Below are positions 22,597 through 33,245 of a DNA stretch of 64,000 nt, one piece after another (position 1 is the first letter of the stretch; every line of letters begins with the position of its first letter). The DNA lies in assembly GCA_022410635.1 (NCBI GenBank), contig JAJVDF010000359.1, positions 39,701 through 103,700 of the forward strand. The letters run 5' to 3'. This DNA comes from Tretioscincus oriximinensis (Eukaryota > Chordata > Lepidosauria > Squamata > Gymnophthalmidae). The notes under the pieces were generated by a model. It was given only the letters and a program-made list of their open reading frames with translations, did no database searches and was not told the origin of the DNA. The translations under genes and the position numbers were made by a program.

Positions 22597-23485
22597 GCTC
22601 TTCCCCGCGCCCCCGCCCCCCTTATCTTAGAGCAGGAGGGGACAACTAGAAGGCCCTCTCCTTCTGATCGCAGAGACCGGGCAGGACTATATGGGAAAAG
22701 GCGTTCCCTCAAGTATTCAGGACCCAAACTGTTTAGGGCTTTATACGTCAGTATAAGCACCTTGAATTGGGCTCGGTAGCGAATAGGTAGCCAGTGCAGT
22801 TCTTTGAGGACCGGCGTGATGGACGTCCGGCCAGACACACCCGATAGAAGACGGGCTGCTGCATTCTGCACTAGCTCGAGCCTCCGAACCGTCTTCAAGG
22901 GAAGCCCCACGTAGAGTGCATTGCAGTAGTCTAATCTGGAGGTTACCAGAGCATGAAGAACCATGGCCAAGGACCCCCTGTCCAGGAACGGCCGCAACTG
23001 GCGGACCAATCGTAAATAGGAAAAGGCCGTTCTAGCTGTCGCTGCCACCTGACCTTCAAGTGACAGTGACGAGTCTAGAAGGACCCCCAGATCACGCACC
23101 TGTTCCTTCTGGAGCAAGCCTGCTCCATCAAGAACCGGGTGTCTATCAAGTTTCTGGACACGGGATCCCTTTACCAATAGCACTTCCGTCTTNTCAGGGT
23201 TCAGCCTCAATTTGTTAGATCCCATCCAGCCCTTGACCGCCTCCAGGCAACGGTCCAGCACCGCTACAGCCTCACCTGATTCTGATGGCATGGCAAGGTA
23301 GAGCTGGGTGTCATCAGCATATTGATGGCACCCCACTCCAAACCGCCTGATGACCTCACCCAGCGGCTTCATGTAGATGTTAAAGAGCATGGGAGACAGG
23401 ATCGAACCCTGAGGTACTCCACACGAGAGCACCCAGGGTGTCAATACGCAGTCCCCCATTGCTATCTTCTGGAGTCGTCCCCGGA
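22597..23485 (-). mobile_element. Second copy of the L2 RT relic
   Basis: Same reading frame and same N as the copy at 20882-21770, including YADDTQLYL. Its 3' part is replaced by the CR1 group A end, creating an artificial fused reading frame on the minus strand. Confidence 0.85.
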
Positions 23486-24164
23486 GGTCCCCTCCAACTC
23501 TAATGACTCTGGAGGTCCCCTCCAACTCTAAGATTCTATAAGTCTACAAATTAACTTTATTGCGATCCACCTTGAGACCTTTGGCTATAGGGTAGAATAT
23601 AAATGTAAGTAAATAATAAATACATTTCCTTGTATTCTTACATTTCCTTGTATTCTTTTCACATGACATTTCCCATAAGTCGTTGCTGTGCTTGATTACA
23701 GTGATTCCCAGCATTCTCTGCAAGCTGAGAGCCAATAACTTCAAAGTTTCACAGAATTTATCATGTTCATTATATCAAATGCCCTACGAAAGTTATTTTT
23801 CGGATTTTAGAAACATCCGCTGCGGGAGTGAGTTTATCACTGAACTTACATGAACCTATGGGGTGGATTCTATATGATGTTGCTGCCAACTGGGTCAAAC
23901 TTCTTCATGGGAATGCAGCCATAAAGATGGAAGTGACCTTCAGGGTCATTGGTTCCAACCCCCCTATTCAATGCAGGGTTCACTAAACCATCCCAAATAG
24001 ATAGCTGTCCTGTTTAAGATCTCCAATGAAGAACTCAACATCTCCTGTTGCAACCTGTCCCTCTGGTTGTTTGCATCATTGCCAGGGTGTGTGTGTTGTA
24101 CCTGTACCTACTCAACAGACCTCTTTTGCTACATAAAAACCAGGATACAACTTTGCAGTTTTAA

Positions 24165-24440
24165 TGAACATAAGAACATAAGAAGAGCCATACTGGATCA
24201 GGCCACAGCCCATCGAGTCCAGCATTCTGTGTCACACAGAGGCCCACCAGATGCACCTGGGCAGTCCGAACAGAGGAAAGCAAAATATGCTGCTCCTGTT
24301 CGTGACTCCCTGCAAATGGTATTTCAAAAGTCCTGCCTGTTGCTCCATCCCGGAGGCTACATCCAGACAACTATCTTAGTATCCATTTATACCCTTAGTG
24401 TCCATAAACCTGTCTAGTCCTGTCTTGAAACTATCCAAGT
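24165..24440 (-). mobile_element. CR1 group A 3' fragment, antisense
   Basis: Starts ACATAAGAACATAAGAAGAGCC and extends through TCTAGTCCTGTCTTGAAACTATCCAAG before losing similarity. Bases up to 24310 belong to the second tandem unit. Confidence 0.85.
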
Positions 24441-25377
24441 GGTGGGAAAAGTGGTGTCCTCCCCAGATTGTGCAGACATTATAAGTTGACCCTGGTGAAA
24501 ATCCCCCTCTTCCATATACATTAAAGTTGCAAAAAAAAATCTCGTTTTTTATGTGATTACCCTACTTCATATCCACCCTGGCGCTGGAAGGCAGAAAACA
24601 GAAAGCTGGCGATTGTGTACTGGTAAATACCACCATGAGAGCGTTGTGGGCATTGCAGACATGGGTGTGAATTATGCCCTTGCATTGGAAAGTGTGTAAC
24701 ATTTTGCAATCATTAGTCAACTAGCTGAGCAGTTCACAAATGGGCGCTTGGGCCCTGCAGCTCATGCACACAAGGTGAGTGGAGGCAGCGGATTTGGACC
24801 TTGCAGGCCAACCAGGTAGCCAGACGCAGAGTTCAACATTCCGAGCTCTGTCATTGGTCGATAAAAGCCAATGGTAAGATTGAGAGTATTTAGAGTTTTC
24901 ATGGGTTTCAATGCTTTAATTCTTTATTTCCCTCTCACACACTTTTTCCCACAATCCTCCACTAGAATGTCCCACATTCTTCCTCTCTTATGAAGGCAAC
25001 GGGGCCTTCTGCTCTTCCAGACAAAGACTTCGACCCTCTGCCAAAATCCTTCTTGGCCTCTGTTGTGGAAAAGGGCTGGAGATGTGGTAAGAAGAGGAAC
25101 AGGAAGGGCGCATGAGAAGGCAGCTCCACCTGAGGAAGGTTGCGCAAAGGGAGCACAGCAGACCAACGGTGGACTTTTTATATTTGCTAGGCAGCTATAT
25201 TTGTTTAAGGAAATACAAACTTTTATCTATCCCTGGATTCGTACGATTTATCCTTTCTCTGTTTTAATTTTCTGATACCCCCACCTCCAGCCATTAGACT
25301 AAGCAATTTAGAGGTCTTGGGCCCCGTTCCCACATGATGCCACCCCTTCACAACTCTCTTTGCTTTCCGGATCTTAT
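24441..25377. other. Intergenic stretch with one short repeated motif
   Basis: At 24831-24875 GTTCAACATTCCGAGCTCTGTCATTGGTC matches motifs at 42891, 46798 and 55390 in part. Otherwise no exon or repeat is recognised. Confidence 0.45.
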
Positions 25378-25546
25378 GGCCTTGTCCCCACTGAGCCTTA
25401 TCCTGGGCTATAGCCTGGTTCAGGGTTTGGCCATCCACATGCCAGAGTGGACTACGGCAGGCCCTGTTTGGGACCGATACTAGCATGTAGGTGGCAGGCT
25501 TCTATTCCAAGATATAGCCTAGAATAAAGCTCAGTGGGGACAGGAT
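25378..25546. repeat. Hairpin repeat, family H2 (copy 1)
   Basis: Imperfect inverted arms: GGCCTTGTCCCCACTGAGCC at the left pairs with GCTCAGTGGGGACAGGATCC at the right, and CATCCACATGCCAG pairs with CTAGCATGTAGGTGG near the centre. The arms run nearly end to end, like a foldback MITE. No internal coding sequence. Confidence 0.75.
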
Positions 25547-25744
25547 CCGTGAGGATTTAACATGCCAAAGGCAATATTTCCAGATATTTCATATTTTTTT
25601 CAGGCCCAAGTCCAACTCAACTCTGTTGTGTGTTTGTTAGCTGGCTTCCTGGGTGGACCCTGGGCTTTTACTTCTTGGGAATGGAGGAAATAAAGGTTCC
25701 CAGATCCCTGTCCAATCACAGGTAGCGAGGCAATTGCTACAGTG

Positions 25745-25930
25745 AGGCCCCATCCCCACTGAGCCTTCTTCTTGGCTGTAGCTCAGAATAGGAATGTGCC
25801 ACCCACATGCTAGTGTAGGCTATGGCAGGCCCCGAATGGGGCCTGCCACTGCCTACACTGGCATGTGGATGACCAAGCTCTGTACCGAGATATAACCCAG
25901 AATAAGGCTCAGTGAGGACAGGGCCTGAGG
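25745..25930. repeat. Hairpin repeat, family H2 (copy 2, best preserved)
   Basis: Two arms of about 88 bp surround a GAATG centre at about 25834. GGCAGGCCCC opposes GGGGCCTGCC at the centre, CACATGCTAGTGTAGGC opposes GCCTACACTGGCATGTG, and CCCCACTGAGCC opposes GGCTCAGTGAGG at the ends. By eye the arms match at roughly four positions in five. Other full or half copies lie at 29185, 48715, 50255 and 53505. Confidence 0.8.
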
Positions 25931-27228
25931 CTGTTTTCCTTAGAAGTGGCATTCGCCCAAAACAGCATACCCTGGCTCCCCATTATTCCTTTTTGGACAC
26001 ACAGACACCCCTTTGCCCCCCTCCCAGCACAACTGCAAAGAGCGGGCACATTCTCACATCTTGGCATGATGCTGGTCAGCTTGCTTAAAGAGGCAGTCTC
26101 CAAAAAGGAATTCGCCTCCACTTCCCAGTGGGTTTTTTGTTTTCCGACAGATATATTGGAGCTGCCAAATGTGTGGCAACCCAAAATGCAGGAAACAACC
26201 CCCCCCCCTCCCCTGCCCCTCTCCAGCCCCAAGCCATGCCCCTGCCCCACACATGCCTGTAAAATTGAATGTCGCACATACGTCACCCCTCCCTCTCTTC
26301 TGAGCCCAGCACTATGGCAGGCAGTGACCCAAGGGCAGCAGTGTTCCTTCTCCACCCCACTTTTGGCCAGGCAGACTGCTAGCATGCACGGTTCCAGAAA
26401 TGAGGCAGCCACCACAGGCACCCCAACATCACGCTGGGGTCCCCGCGATCTGACACAGGGAGTCTCAAAGGCAGGAAGTTTGGCTGCCTCATTACCAGCA
26501 CAACCGTAGCCCAGGCCTGGGGCAGACAGCCCAAGAAGTCCACATTAAAAAAAAAAAAACATTCCTGGACTTCTGAGGCTGCTTGGTTTTGGTGAAATGT
26601 GTCCCCCAAATGTTCTGCATCAGAAGTGAGAGGTTTGTGCCAGGAATCCAAGAATTCTTTGAATTCCAAACTCCTGCCCTTCTGATTATCCCGTTTTCTG
26701 TAACGTTCCAAGAATCTGGAATAACATGGTACCCTTAACATAACACACCTTCCTTCCTTCCTTTCTCCCTCCCTCCCTCCCTCCCTTCCTTCTTCCCAGC
26801 ACGGTAGGCGAAATCTCCCTCCAAAATACTTCAGCTTCACAGGTGAAAGTGCAAGTTTGTGATTCTCTGGTGATTAAAATGGAAAAGATATAACAAAGCG
26901 GGGTGTCCCGGATTGAATGCTTCAAGGGTGCTAATAATCCTAGTAGCAATGTTTGTTGCTCATTATTATGTATTTTCCCTTTCTCTCTTTCGGGAATGGT
27001 TTTGGGGTACATTTGTATATATTTTGTTCCATCAATAAATATATATGATGTTTTTGAAGAACATATCAGCCAAATATTAGCATTTTGTTCCAGCACAATA
27101 AAACAAGGGATCAGCAATCTATGCCTCAAGTCCATTGATAAACCACGATTTATGAATGGGGGTGTGAGATGTCCATATCTGTAGAAGATGGGTGGTAGCT
27201 GATGCCAATGTGGTGGTGGTGGTGATGG
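25931..27228. other. Intergenic stretch
   Basis: A TTCC/CTCC run lies at 26748-26795 and a poly-A run at 26546-26560. No coding exon or mobile element recognised. Confidence 0.45.
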
Positions 27229-27292
27229 TGTAGTGGGGAGGAGGAAAAAGGAAGGAGAAGGAAGAAGGAAGAAGAATAAAGTAGAAGGAAAT

Positions 27293-27466
27293 CGTAGTAG
27301 TAGAAGAAGAAAAAGAAAAAGAAAAAGAAGAAAAAGAAAAAGAAAAAGGGGAAGGGGAAGGGGAAGGGGAAGGGGAAGGGGAAGGAGAAGGAGAAGGAGA
27401 AGGAGAAGGAGAAGGGGAAGGGGAAGGGGAAGGGGAAGGAGAAGGAGAAGGAGAAGGAGAAGGACT
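27293..27466. repeat. Polypurine tract (AAAGAA / GGGAAG / GAGAAG units)
   Basis: About 170 bp of almost pure purine on the plus strand in three successive unit types: AAGAAAA, GGGGAA and GGAGAA. Its complement produces an artefactual Leu/Pro reading frame. Confidence 0.9.
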
Positions 27467-27469
27467 GGG

Positions 27470-27720
27470 TTTTTATACTCTGCTTTTCTCACCCAAAGTG
27501 GCTTTTTCGCCCAAAGGCTTACTTTCTATCGTCCCCACCACGCAGTGATGGTCCCCATTTATCTAATCGCAATTTCTTGCTTCCAAATCACTGGGTTGGC
27601 TAGAGCTGAGGCCAGTAGAGGGAGCTTATCCCTCTCTATGGCCAACACAGACCTTTGAACTCCAGCCACACTGCTGAAACAGCAGCGCTCTGAACTGCTG
27701 AATCTCTGTGCCGAAGAAGA
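27470..27720 (-). mobile_element. SINE family S2, antisense
   Basis: Reverse complement of the repeat seen at 46320-46590: CTTTTTCGCCCAAAGGCTTAC, CCACCACGCAGTGATG, ATTTATCTAATCGCAATTTCTTGC, CCAGTAGAGGGAGC, and a degraded box-B region CTTTGAACTCC near the distal end. Confidence 0.7.
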
Positions 27721-27734
27721 GGAAGAAAAAGAAG

Positions 27735-27995
27735 AAGCCCTGCTGAAGCCCACCTAGTCCAGCCTTCTGTCGCCCACAGTCTCCCATCAATTGTCCCTGG
27801 ACATCTCAAGCTGAAGATGGCAAAACCTTCCCCTGATCTCAGCTGCCTATAAATGGCACTTCAGAAATCCCATCAGTTGCTCCACCCCAGAGGAAATATC
27901 AAGATAACCCATCTTAGTAGCTTCCATGAATTTGTCTAATCCTTCCTTACAGCTACCCAGGTTGCCCAGCTGCCACCACCCCTACTTTCCATTGT
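27735..27995 (-). mobile_element. CR1 group A fragment, antisense
   Basis: GCCCACCTAGTCCAGCCTTCTGTC..., TGGACATCTCAAGC and CCATGAATTTGTCTAATCC are in the usual antisense order. Diverged. Confidence 0.65.
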
Positions 27996-28329
27996 TTGTC
28001 TTGGCCAACACTCACAATGGTGGTTGTGAGGCGTGGCTGGAAAAGGTATAACTTTCATACCCAGTTGCAGGATCTGAGCTTGGACTTCAAGACGAAAGCA
28101 AAGGACCGTTCCATACCCGTCACTCGATTCACTCTGACCAATTAGGAACCAGGATTCCTATTCTTCCACCGATTGGTGCTTTCTCTTGGAAGATCTGTTG
28201 ACTTTGTCCATCATCTAAGGTGATCAAGAAATCTCAGGAGCAACATTTCCACTTCCTCATCTCCCCTCCAACTGTGAAACAGTCTTAACCCCATAATTTA
28301 TGTTTCTTCCAGTTCCTCGGAGACTTGGC

Positions 28330-30068
28330 ATGAGATTCCATAATATGTTGGTTGTTGCAATTTTCAGTGCCTTCTTGATCTCTTTAGGTAAGAAAGTGAT
28401 GTTGGGCAGTGAATTTTGGGGGGATCCTTTCTGAAATCGACTAGTTAGATGACAATTTACCACTTCCTAGCTGCCCTTTTGATGCAACAAGTGGAGATTG
28501 GACAAGTTCACTTATAGGCCTTCAGAATGGCCTTGGTCATCTCCCATCCAGATGGCACAGAGACAAGAATTAACCAGCTTAAGAGGAGCCCCGCTGAACT
28601 GGGCCAGAACCCATCTAGTCCCGCATTCTGTCTCATGCAGAGGCCCACTAATTGCACCTTGGCAGTCTGGAACAGAAGAAGGTAAAATCTTCACCGATTC
28701 TTGATACCCTGCAAAAGGCATTTCAGGAATCCTGCCTGTTCCTCCATCTTGGAGGCAGTATCAAGACATCCATCCTAGTAGCTGTTTATACCCTTGGCTT
28801 CCATGAACTTGTCTAATCCTGCCTTAAAGCTATCCAGGCTGCTAGCTACTACCACCTGTTCAGTACTTCCCATTGTCTGTCCTCACTCTTCTGCCCATCA
28901 GCTTCAAGGAATGCTCCCTGGTCAGAGTGTTATGCAATAGAGAAAACAATTTTTCTCTAGTCACCTTATCCATCCCGTGCATGATTTTATACTTCTTAAC
29001 AGTACAAGATGTTCCTAGTATTACAGAACCAATATGTTGAATAAGAACATAAGAGGAGTCTTGCTGAATCATGCTGGAGCCCATCTAGTCCAGCCTTCTG
29101 TCCCACCCAGTGTGGCCCACCAACTGCACCTGGGCAGCCTCAAAGGGGAGGAAGGCAAAATCTTCACCTGTGCTGCACTCTTGGAATAGGGACTTGCCAT
29201 CTGCATGCTACAGTGGCATGTGGATGAGCCAAGTGAGGCCTGCCATAGTCTACACTGGGCCACTAATTGCACTTGGGCAGCCTCAAGGAGAAGAAGACAA
29301 AATCTTCACCTCTTCTTCTCAGTTCTGGGGGCCCCAATTTAAAAAGGACATTGAGAAACTAGAGCAAGTACAAAAGAGAGTTACAAGGATGGTGAGTGGT
29401 CTGGAAACCATGTCCTATGAGNANCGGTTAAAGGATCTGGGGATGTTTAGTCTGCAAAAGAGAAGACTGAGAGGAGACTTGATAGCTGTCTACAAATATC
29501 TGAATATNACAGAACAGAGGGATCAGCATTGTTCTCATTGGCACATGGAAGGACTAGAAACAATGGAATGAAACTGCAAGGGAGTAGATTTAGATTAGAT
29601 ATCAGAAAAAACTTTCTAACAGTCAGGGTGATAAACCAGTGGTACAGTTTGCCACAGTGGGTGGTGAGTTCGCCTTCCCTGGAAGTCTTCAAACAGAGAC
29701 TGGACAGTCATCTGTCTGGGATGGTTTAATGAATCCTGCATCGAGCAGGGGTTGGAACTCTATGACCCTGGAGGTCCCTTCCGACTCTATGATTCTATGA
29801 TTCACCTGTTCTCGATTGGTTTTTTAAAAACATTCTTTTGATNATCCAAAATTGTTCATTCTTTTGCTGTTGTTTTCATTTCAGATCTGGGACTTCATTG
29901 CTTTGCTGTTTTCTTCTTTCTTTAGGGTCCTGCAGGAGTTTGTCTGCTAGGACTTGCTGGCAAAACCAAGGCAGGTGCCGCAGCAAACACAAATGTTTCC
30001 AAGGAGAAGTCGAAATTGGAACGTGTTACCAGTTGAAGTTAAAATGTTGCCGTGCTGCAAAGCTGTAG
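28330..30068 (+). CDS. Beta-defensin, two exons, seven cysteines
   Basis: Exon 1 (28330-28387) encodes a signal peptide, MRFHNMLVVAIFSAFLISL, and ends in phase 1 before GTAAG. Exon 2 (29926-30068) follows TTCTTTCTTTAG in the matching phase, for a 66-residue precursor. Cysteine spacing in the mature part is C-x6-C-x5-C-x9-C-x6-CC, the beta-defensin pattern (expected pairing 1-5, 2-4, 3-6), with the conserved Gly before C4 in IGTCY. An extra Cys lies seven codons before C1 (SCRSLSARTC). The mature part is strongly basic, about +8 by counting Lys/Arg against Glu. Expected role: secreted, membrane-active antimicrobial peptide. The 1.54-kb intron is packed with CR1 fragments, and AATAAA lies 143 bp after the stop. 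No TATA box is obvious upstream; TTTCTTCCAG just before the ATG leaves room for a 5' UTR intron. The extra Cys could allow dimerisation. Confident for the family, less so for activity. Confidence 0.88.
28575..29000 (-). mobile_element. CR1 group A fragment in defensin intron, antisense
   Basis: From AAGAGGAGCCCCGCTGAACTGG to CATCCCGTGCATGATTTTATAC. Begins about 190 bp after the exon 1 donor, so it does not disturb the splice site. Confidence 0.75.
29042..29318 (-). mobile_element. CR1 group A 3' end interrupted by an H2 hairpin piece
   Basis: 29042-29180 and 29262-29318 are antisense CR1 A pieces (each with a CACC/CACTTGGGCAGCCTCAA motif). Between them, 29185-29261 holds GGAATAGGGACTTGCCATCTGCATGC and GCCTGCCATAGTCTACACTGG, typical of hairpin family H2. 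Confidence 0.6.
29319..29802 (+). mobile_element. CR1 group B 3' fragment in defensin intron, sense
   Basis: [28 protein letters not shown], then LDIRKNFLTVRVINQW, ending GACTCTATGATTCTATGATTC. It ends about 120 bp before the exon 2 acceptor. Contains three N bases. Confidence 0.85.
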
Positions 30069-30210
30069 AAAGGAGCGCTGCCCGTTCCATTTAAGGGAAG
30101 AAGCTTCTGCACATTGGTTCCCTCCGTGTGTCTCCAACCCCCTTTCCAATCGCTCATGTTCAGTTCTGTGGGGGGAATACTGGGAGTCAAGATCGTAGTT
30201 TGAAATGGGA

Positions 30211-30216
30211 AATAAA
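30211..30216 (+). promoter_or_regulatory. Polyadenylation signal of the 28330 defensin
   Basis: AATAAATG followed by a TTTTGGTTTGGTTT stretch, suitable as a downstream U/GU-rich element. Confidence 0.65.
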
Positions 30217-30280
30217 TGTTAATTTTGGTTTGGTTTAGGTTTTTACAGATATGTAAACTTGCATGTTTATTTACATATGA

Positions 30281-30810
30281 ACATAAGAGGAGAGGAGCCC
30301 TGCAGAATGGGGCCCATCTAGTCCAGCCTTCTGTCTCACACAGAGGCCCCCCAATTGCACCTGGGCAGCCAGGAACAGAAGAAGGCAAATTCTTCAACTG
30401 TTCTCAACAAAAGGCATTTCAGGAATCCTGCCTGTTGCTCCATATCGGAGACAACGTCAAGACATCCATCCTAGTGGCTGTTATACCCTTGGCTTCCATG
30501 AACTTGTCTAATCCTGTCTTAAAGTTATCCAGGCTACCACCACCTCTTCTGGAAGTAAATTCCAAAGGCTGATGACTCTCTAGCTGAAAAAATATTTTCC
30601 TTTGACTGTCCTCACTCTTCTGCCCATCAGATTCAAGTAATGCTCCCTGGTCCTAGTGTTTTGCGATAGAGAAAACATTTTTTCTCTGTTCACCTTATCC
30701 ATCCCATGTATGATTTTATACACCTCAATCAGAGCACCTTGCAAAGACCATCCGTCTTTCGAGGTTGAAGAGGCCCAGACGTTGCAGCCAGATTTCATAA
30801 GGGACTGGGT
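30281..30810 (-). mobile_element. CR1 group A 3' fragment, antisense
   Basis: ACATAAGAGGAGAGGAGCCCTGC at the 3' end through CCTGTTGCTCCATATCGGAGAC to GAGGTTGAAGAGGCCCAGACGTTGCAG. Starts 65 bp after the defensin polyadenylation signal. Confidence 0.8.
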
Positions 30811-32270
30811 GGAAATAAGCAGAAAATGTATTTCCATGAGTGGGACTGGGCACAAATTGGCTAAAGAAGCTTCCTGCTTTTCGGACTACACTTCCCAGCA
30901 GGCCCTGCTCCAGCACAATGACTCCATTTGACCCACCTCACATTTAGGCTACTCCTGCAGCTACTGCCAGCGTTGTGAAACTTCTGGGCTTCCAACCTTT
31001 TATTAGAAGAGCTTGTTACCGTGAAAAAAGGCTGTGGAAAAACAGGCAGAAGTGCAACTAAGTATCATGAAACCAGAAACAGAAATTCTACCAGAAGATG
31101 AGAAACCGGAAGCTGATCATTTTGTAATTGTTGACAACCAGTCCTCAGTCTGTTCCTTTGCAGATCTGCTGGAATCGAAAACTCCCTAAAAGTGGCTTGC
31201 ATCTTAATTGTAGTCTGGCAGCACCTAGTGGATTCAGTGCCAGAAGCTCCCGGAAGCCAGATATCGGACAGGGAGCCCAACAATCTGGGACAGCCCTGGG
31301 TAATCTCATCACTTCCTGGGCAGAACCAGGAAGTGACGTAAAAAGTGATGTCGCTTCCTGGGCAGGACCAGAAAGTGACATCCCTTTGGGAATGCCTTTC
31401 CCGGAACTTAATGGCAGAAGTGAGATCAAAATGGTTGTCACCAGGTTAATGGGAGCAGCCATTTGCTTTCTCGTGACCCCCTGCACGAAATCTGGGATCT
31501 TGTGCAAGGGTACATAATCTTGCAAAACTGCACGGGATTCTCATGCCGCTCCCAGCACTGAGTGGGTTGTATTCCAGATAATCTGAGATTATCTTTAGAC
31601 AAAAGGTGAGACTTTTTCTTCCCTGCAGAGAAGAGCAAAACAATGGCTAGATCAGTCTCTCACCTCCTCCAAAAGGGATTACTTGGGGACAATACAAGAG
31701 AGAACTATGACCTGTTCTTAAATGCATCTTTCAATTGGGATTTTATTATTATCCAGCAGCTAACAAATCCAATCACTGATGTCAGATAAACATCTTGCCC
31801 AAATGCAAGGTTTCCAAGAAGGGCGGCTGTCCAGTGGCCTGGATTTAGCCTAACATTTCAGGGAAACAGCACCTGGTTTTGCATGAGAATTCTAGGAAGC
31901 AGAAAGCTGGGAGTGATTTAGATGAGATCCAAACGCCGTGAACCTTTTCCACTAGACTTGGATATTCCAGGATAAAATAGTGCCTGGAGAGCTTTATTCT
32001 AGAATAGCCAGGCTTCATTGCAGCACATTTTTTAACTATACTGGAAAATGAGGAAAGGATATCTTCTGTTTTCTTGGAAGATCACACATTTTAGAATATT
32101 CAGATATTTAGACAGGGTGAGCAGATGGATGGAGGGAAGGAGGGAGAAAGATGTGGATGGATGGAGACAGACGGATGATTGGACAGACAGATTATGTTGC
32201 CCAAAGTATTTGCCCATACCTGCATTCACCTGTGTGTGTGGGTGAGCAAATAGTTTAGGCAATGTAGTTT
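30811..32270. other. Intergenic stretch with short GGAAGTGACGT repeats
   Basis: No coding exon recognised. Bases 31310-31390 hold two tandem copies of CTTCCTGGGCAGRACCAGRAAGTGAC, giving GGAAGTGACGT (an ETS site overlapping a CRE-like half site). 31920-32040 weakly resembles hairpin family H3 (TTCCAGGATAAAATAGTGC). Confidence 0.4.
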
Positions 32271-32274
32271 GCAC

Positions 32275-32500
32275 AGAAATAGATAGACAGACAGAGAGGC
32301 AGAGAGAAAGAGACAGCCAAACAGAGAGGGGGACAAGCAGGCAGGCAGATAAGAGAGAGATACATATACAGACAGGCAAATAGATGAATAGATACATAGA
32401 TAAGAGAGATGATAGAGAGCACAACAGACAGACATTGAGAGAATAGAGAGGTGACAGATGATACATACAGGCAAATAAGAAAGAGGTGATAGATCAGCTT
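32275..32500. repeat. GACA/GATA-type microsatellite region
   Basis: Imperfect AGACAGAC, AGAGAGAT and ATAGATA units over about 220 bp, reading as artificial Leu/Ser/Cys frames on the other strand. Confidence 0.8.
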
Positions 32501-32600
32501 AGAGACTAACAGGAAACTGGTTGGTAGCATGAGCTTCTGCAGACCAGCTCTACTTCTTCAGATGCCATGGAGTGACAACGTACCTACTTGCTATGGCCTG
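32501..32600. repeat. Hairpin family H1 fragment
   Basis: TTAGAGACTAACAGGAAACTGG...TAGCATGAGCTTCTGCAGACCAGCTCTACTTCTTCAGATGC matches the body of the H1 repeats; the right arm is missing. Confidence 0.6.
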
Positions 32601-32779
32601 TTTTGCACAGGGCTCAGTAAAGCACGTTTAGGATCTGTTACAACACATCTAAAACACACCAGATGTGTTGTAACAGATCTTAAAGTGTATTACTGACCCN
32701 AATGCAACCCAGACTCCGGAGAACATTGACACACATGCCTTCCTCCCACTATAACTGGTAATGTAATCAGATCATCAAG

Positions 32780-33245
32780 AGAAGTGCATGGGATGGATGA
32801 GGTGAACAGAGAAAAATGTTTTCTCTCTCACACAACACAAGGACCAGGGGGCACTCCTTAAAACTGATGGGTAGAAAAGTGAGAACAGACAAAGGAAAGT
32901 ATTTTTTCACCCAGAGGGTAATCAGCCTGTGGAATTTACTTCCTTAAGAGGTAGTGGTAGCTAACAGCTAGGATAGCTTCAAGACAGGACTAGACAGGTT
33001 TATGGACAACAAAGGTATCAATGGGTCCTAGGATGGATGTCTGGATGCTGCCTCTGGGATGGAGCCACAGGCAGGACTCCTGAAATACCATTTGAAGGGA
33101 GTCATGAACAGGCGCATATTGTGCTTTCCTCTGTTCGGACTGCCCGGGTGCATCTGGTGGGCCTCTGTGTGAGACAGAATGCTGGACCAGATGGGCTGTG
33201 GCCTGATCCAGGATGGCTCTTCTTATGTTCTTTTGTTCTTATGAC
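32780..33245 (+). mobile_element. CR1 group A 3' fragment, sense
   Basis: From GAAGTGCATGGGATGGATGAGG through AGAGGGTAATCAGCCTGTGGAATTTAC to TTCTTATGTTCTTTTGTTCTTATG. The ORF2 tail has an early stop (CTTAAGAGG). Confidence 0.85.

Larger units (their letters stand above)
20882..24310. repeat. Tandem direct duplication, 1715-bp period
   Basis: Bases 20882-22595 recur at 22597-24310 at an exact offset of 1715. Encoded frames, unique segments and an internal ambiguous base (N at 21478 and 23193) are the same in both. Each copy is preceded by a single N (20881, 22596). The unit spans most of an L2, a CR1 end, about 600 bp of other sequence and the first 145 bp of an antisense CR1 group A fragment. 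Left flank continues the L2, right flank continues the CR1. Confidence 0.9.

Noticed and set aside
22446..23525. A second, different RT-like gene with a novel C terminus
   Set aside because: The C terminus comes from the junction of the duplicated L2 block with an antisense CR1 fragment at the N at 22596.
26686..27492. Leu/Pro-rich minus-strand protein
   Set aside because: The hydrophobic run is the complement of the polypurine tract at 27293-27466; no splice or family support.
32048..32110. ATG-AGG-AAA frame as a further defensin first exon
   Set aside because: The core is not hydrophobic enough and there is no donor site at the expected length.
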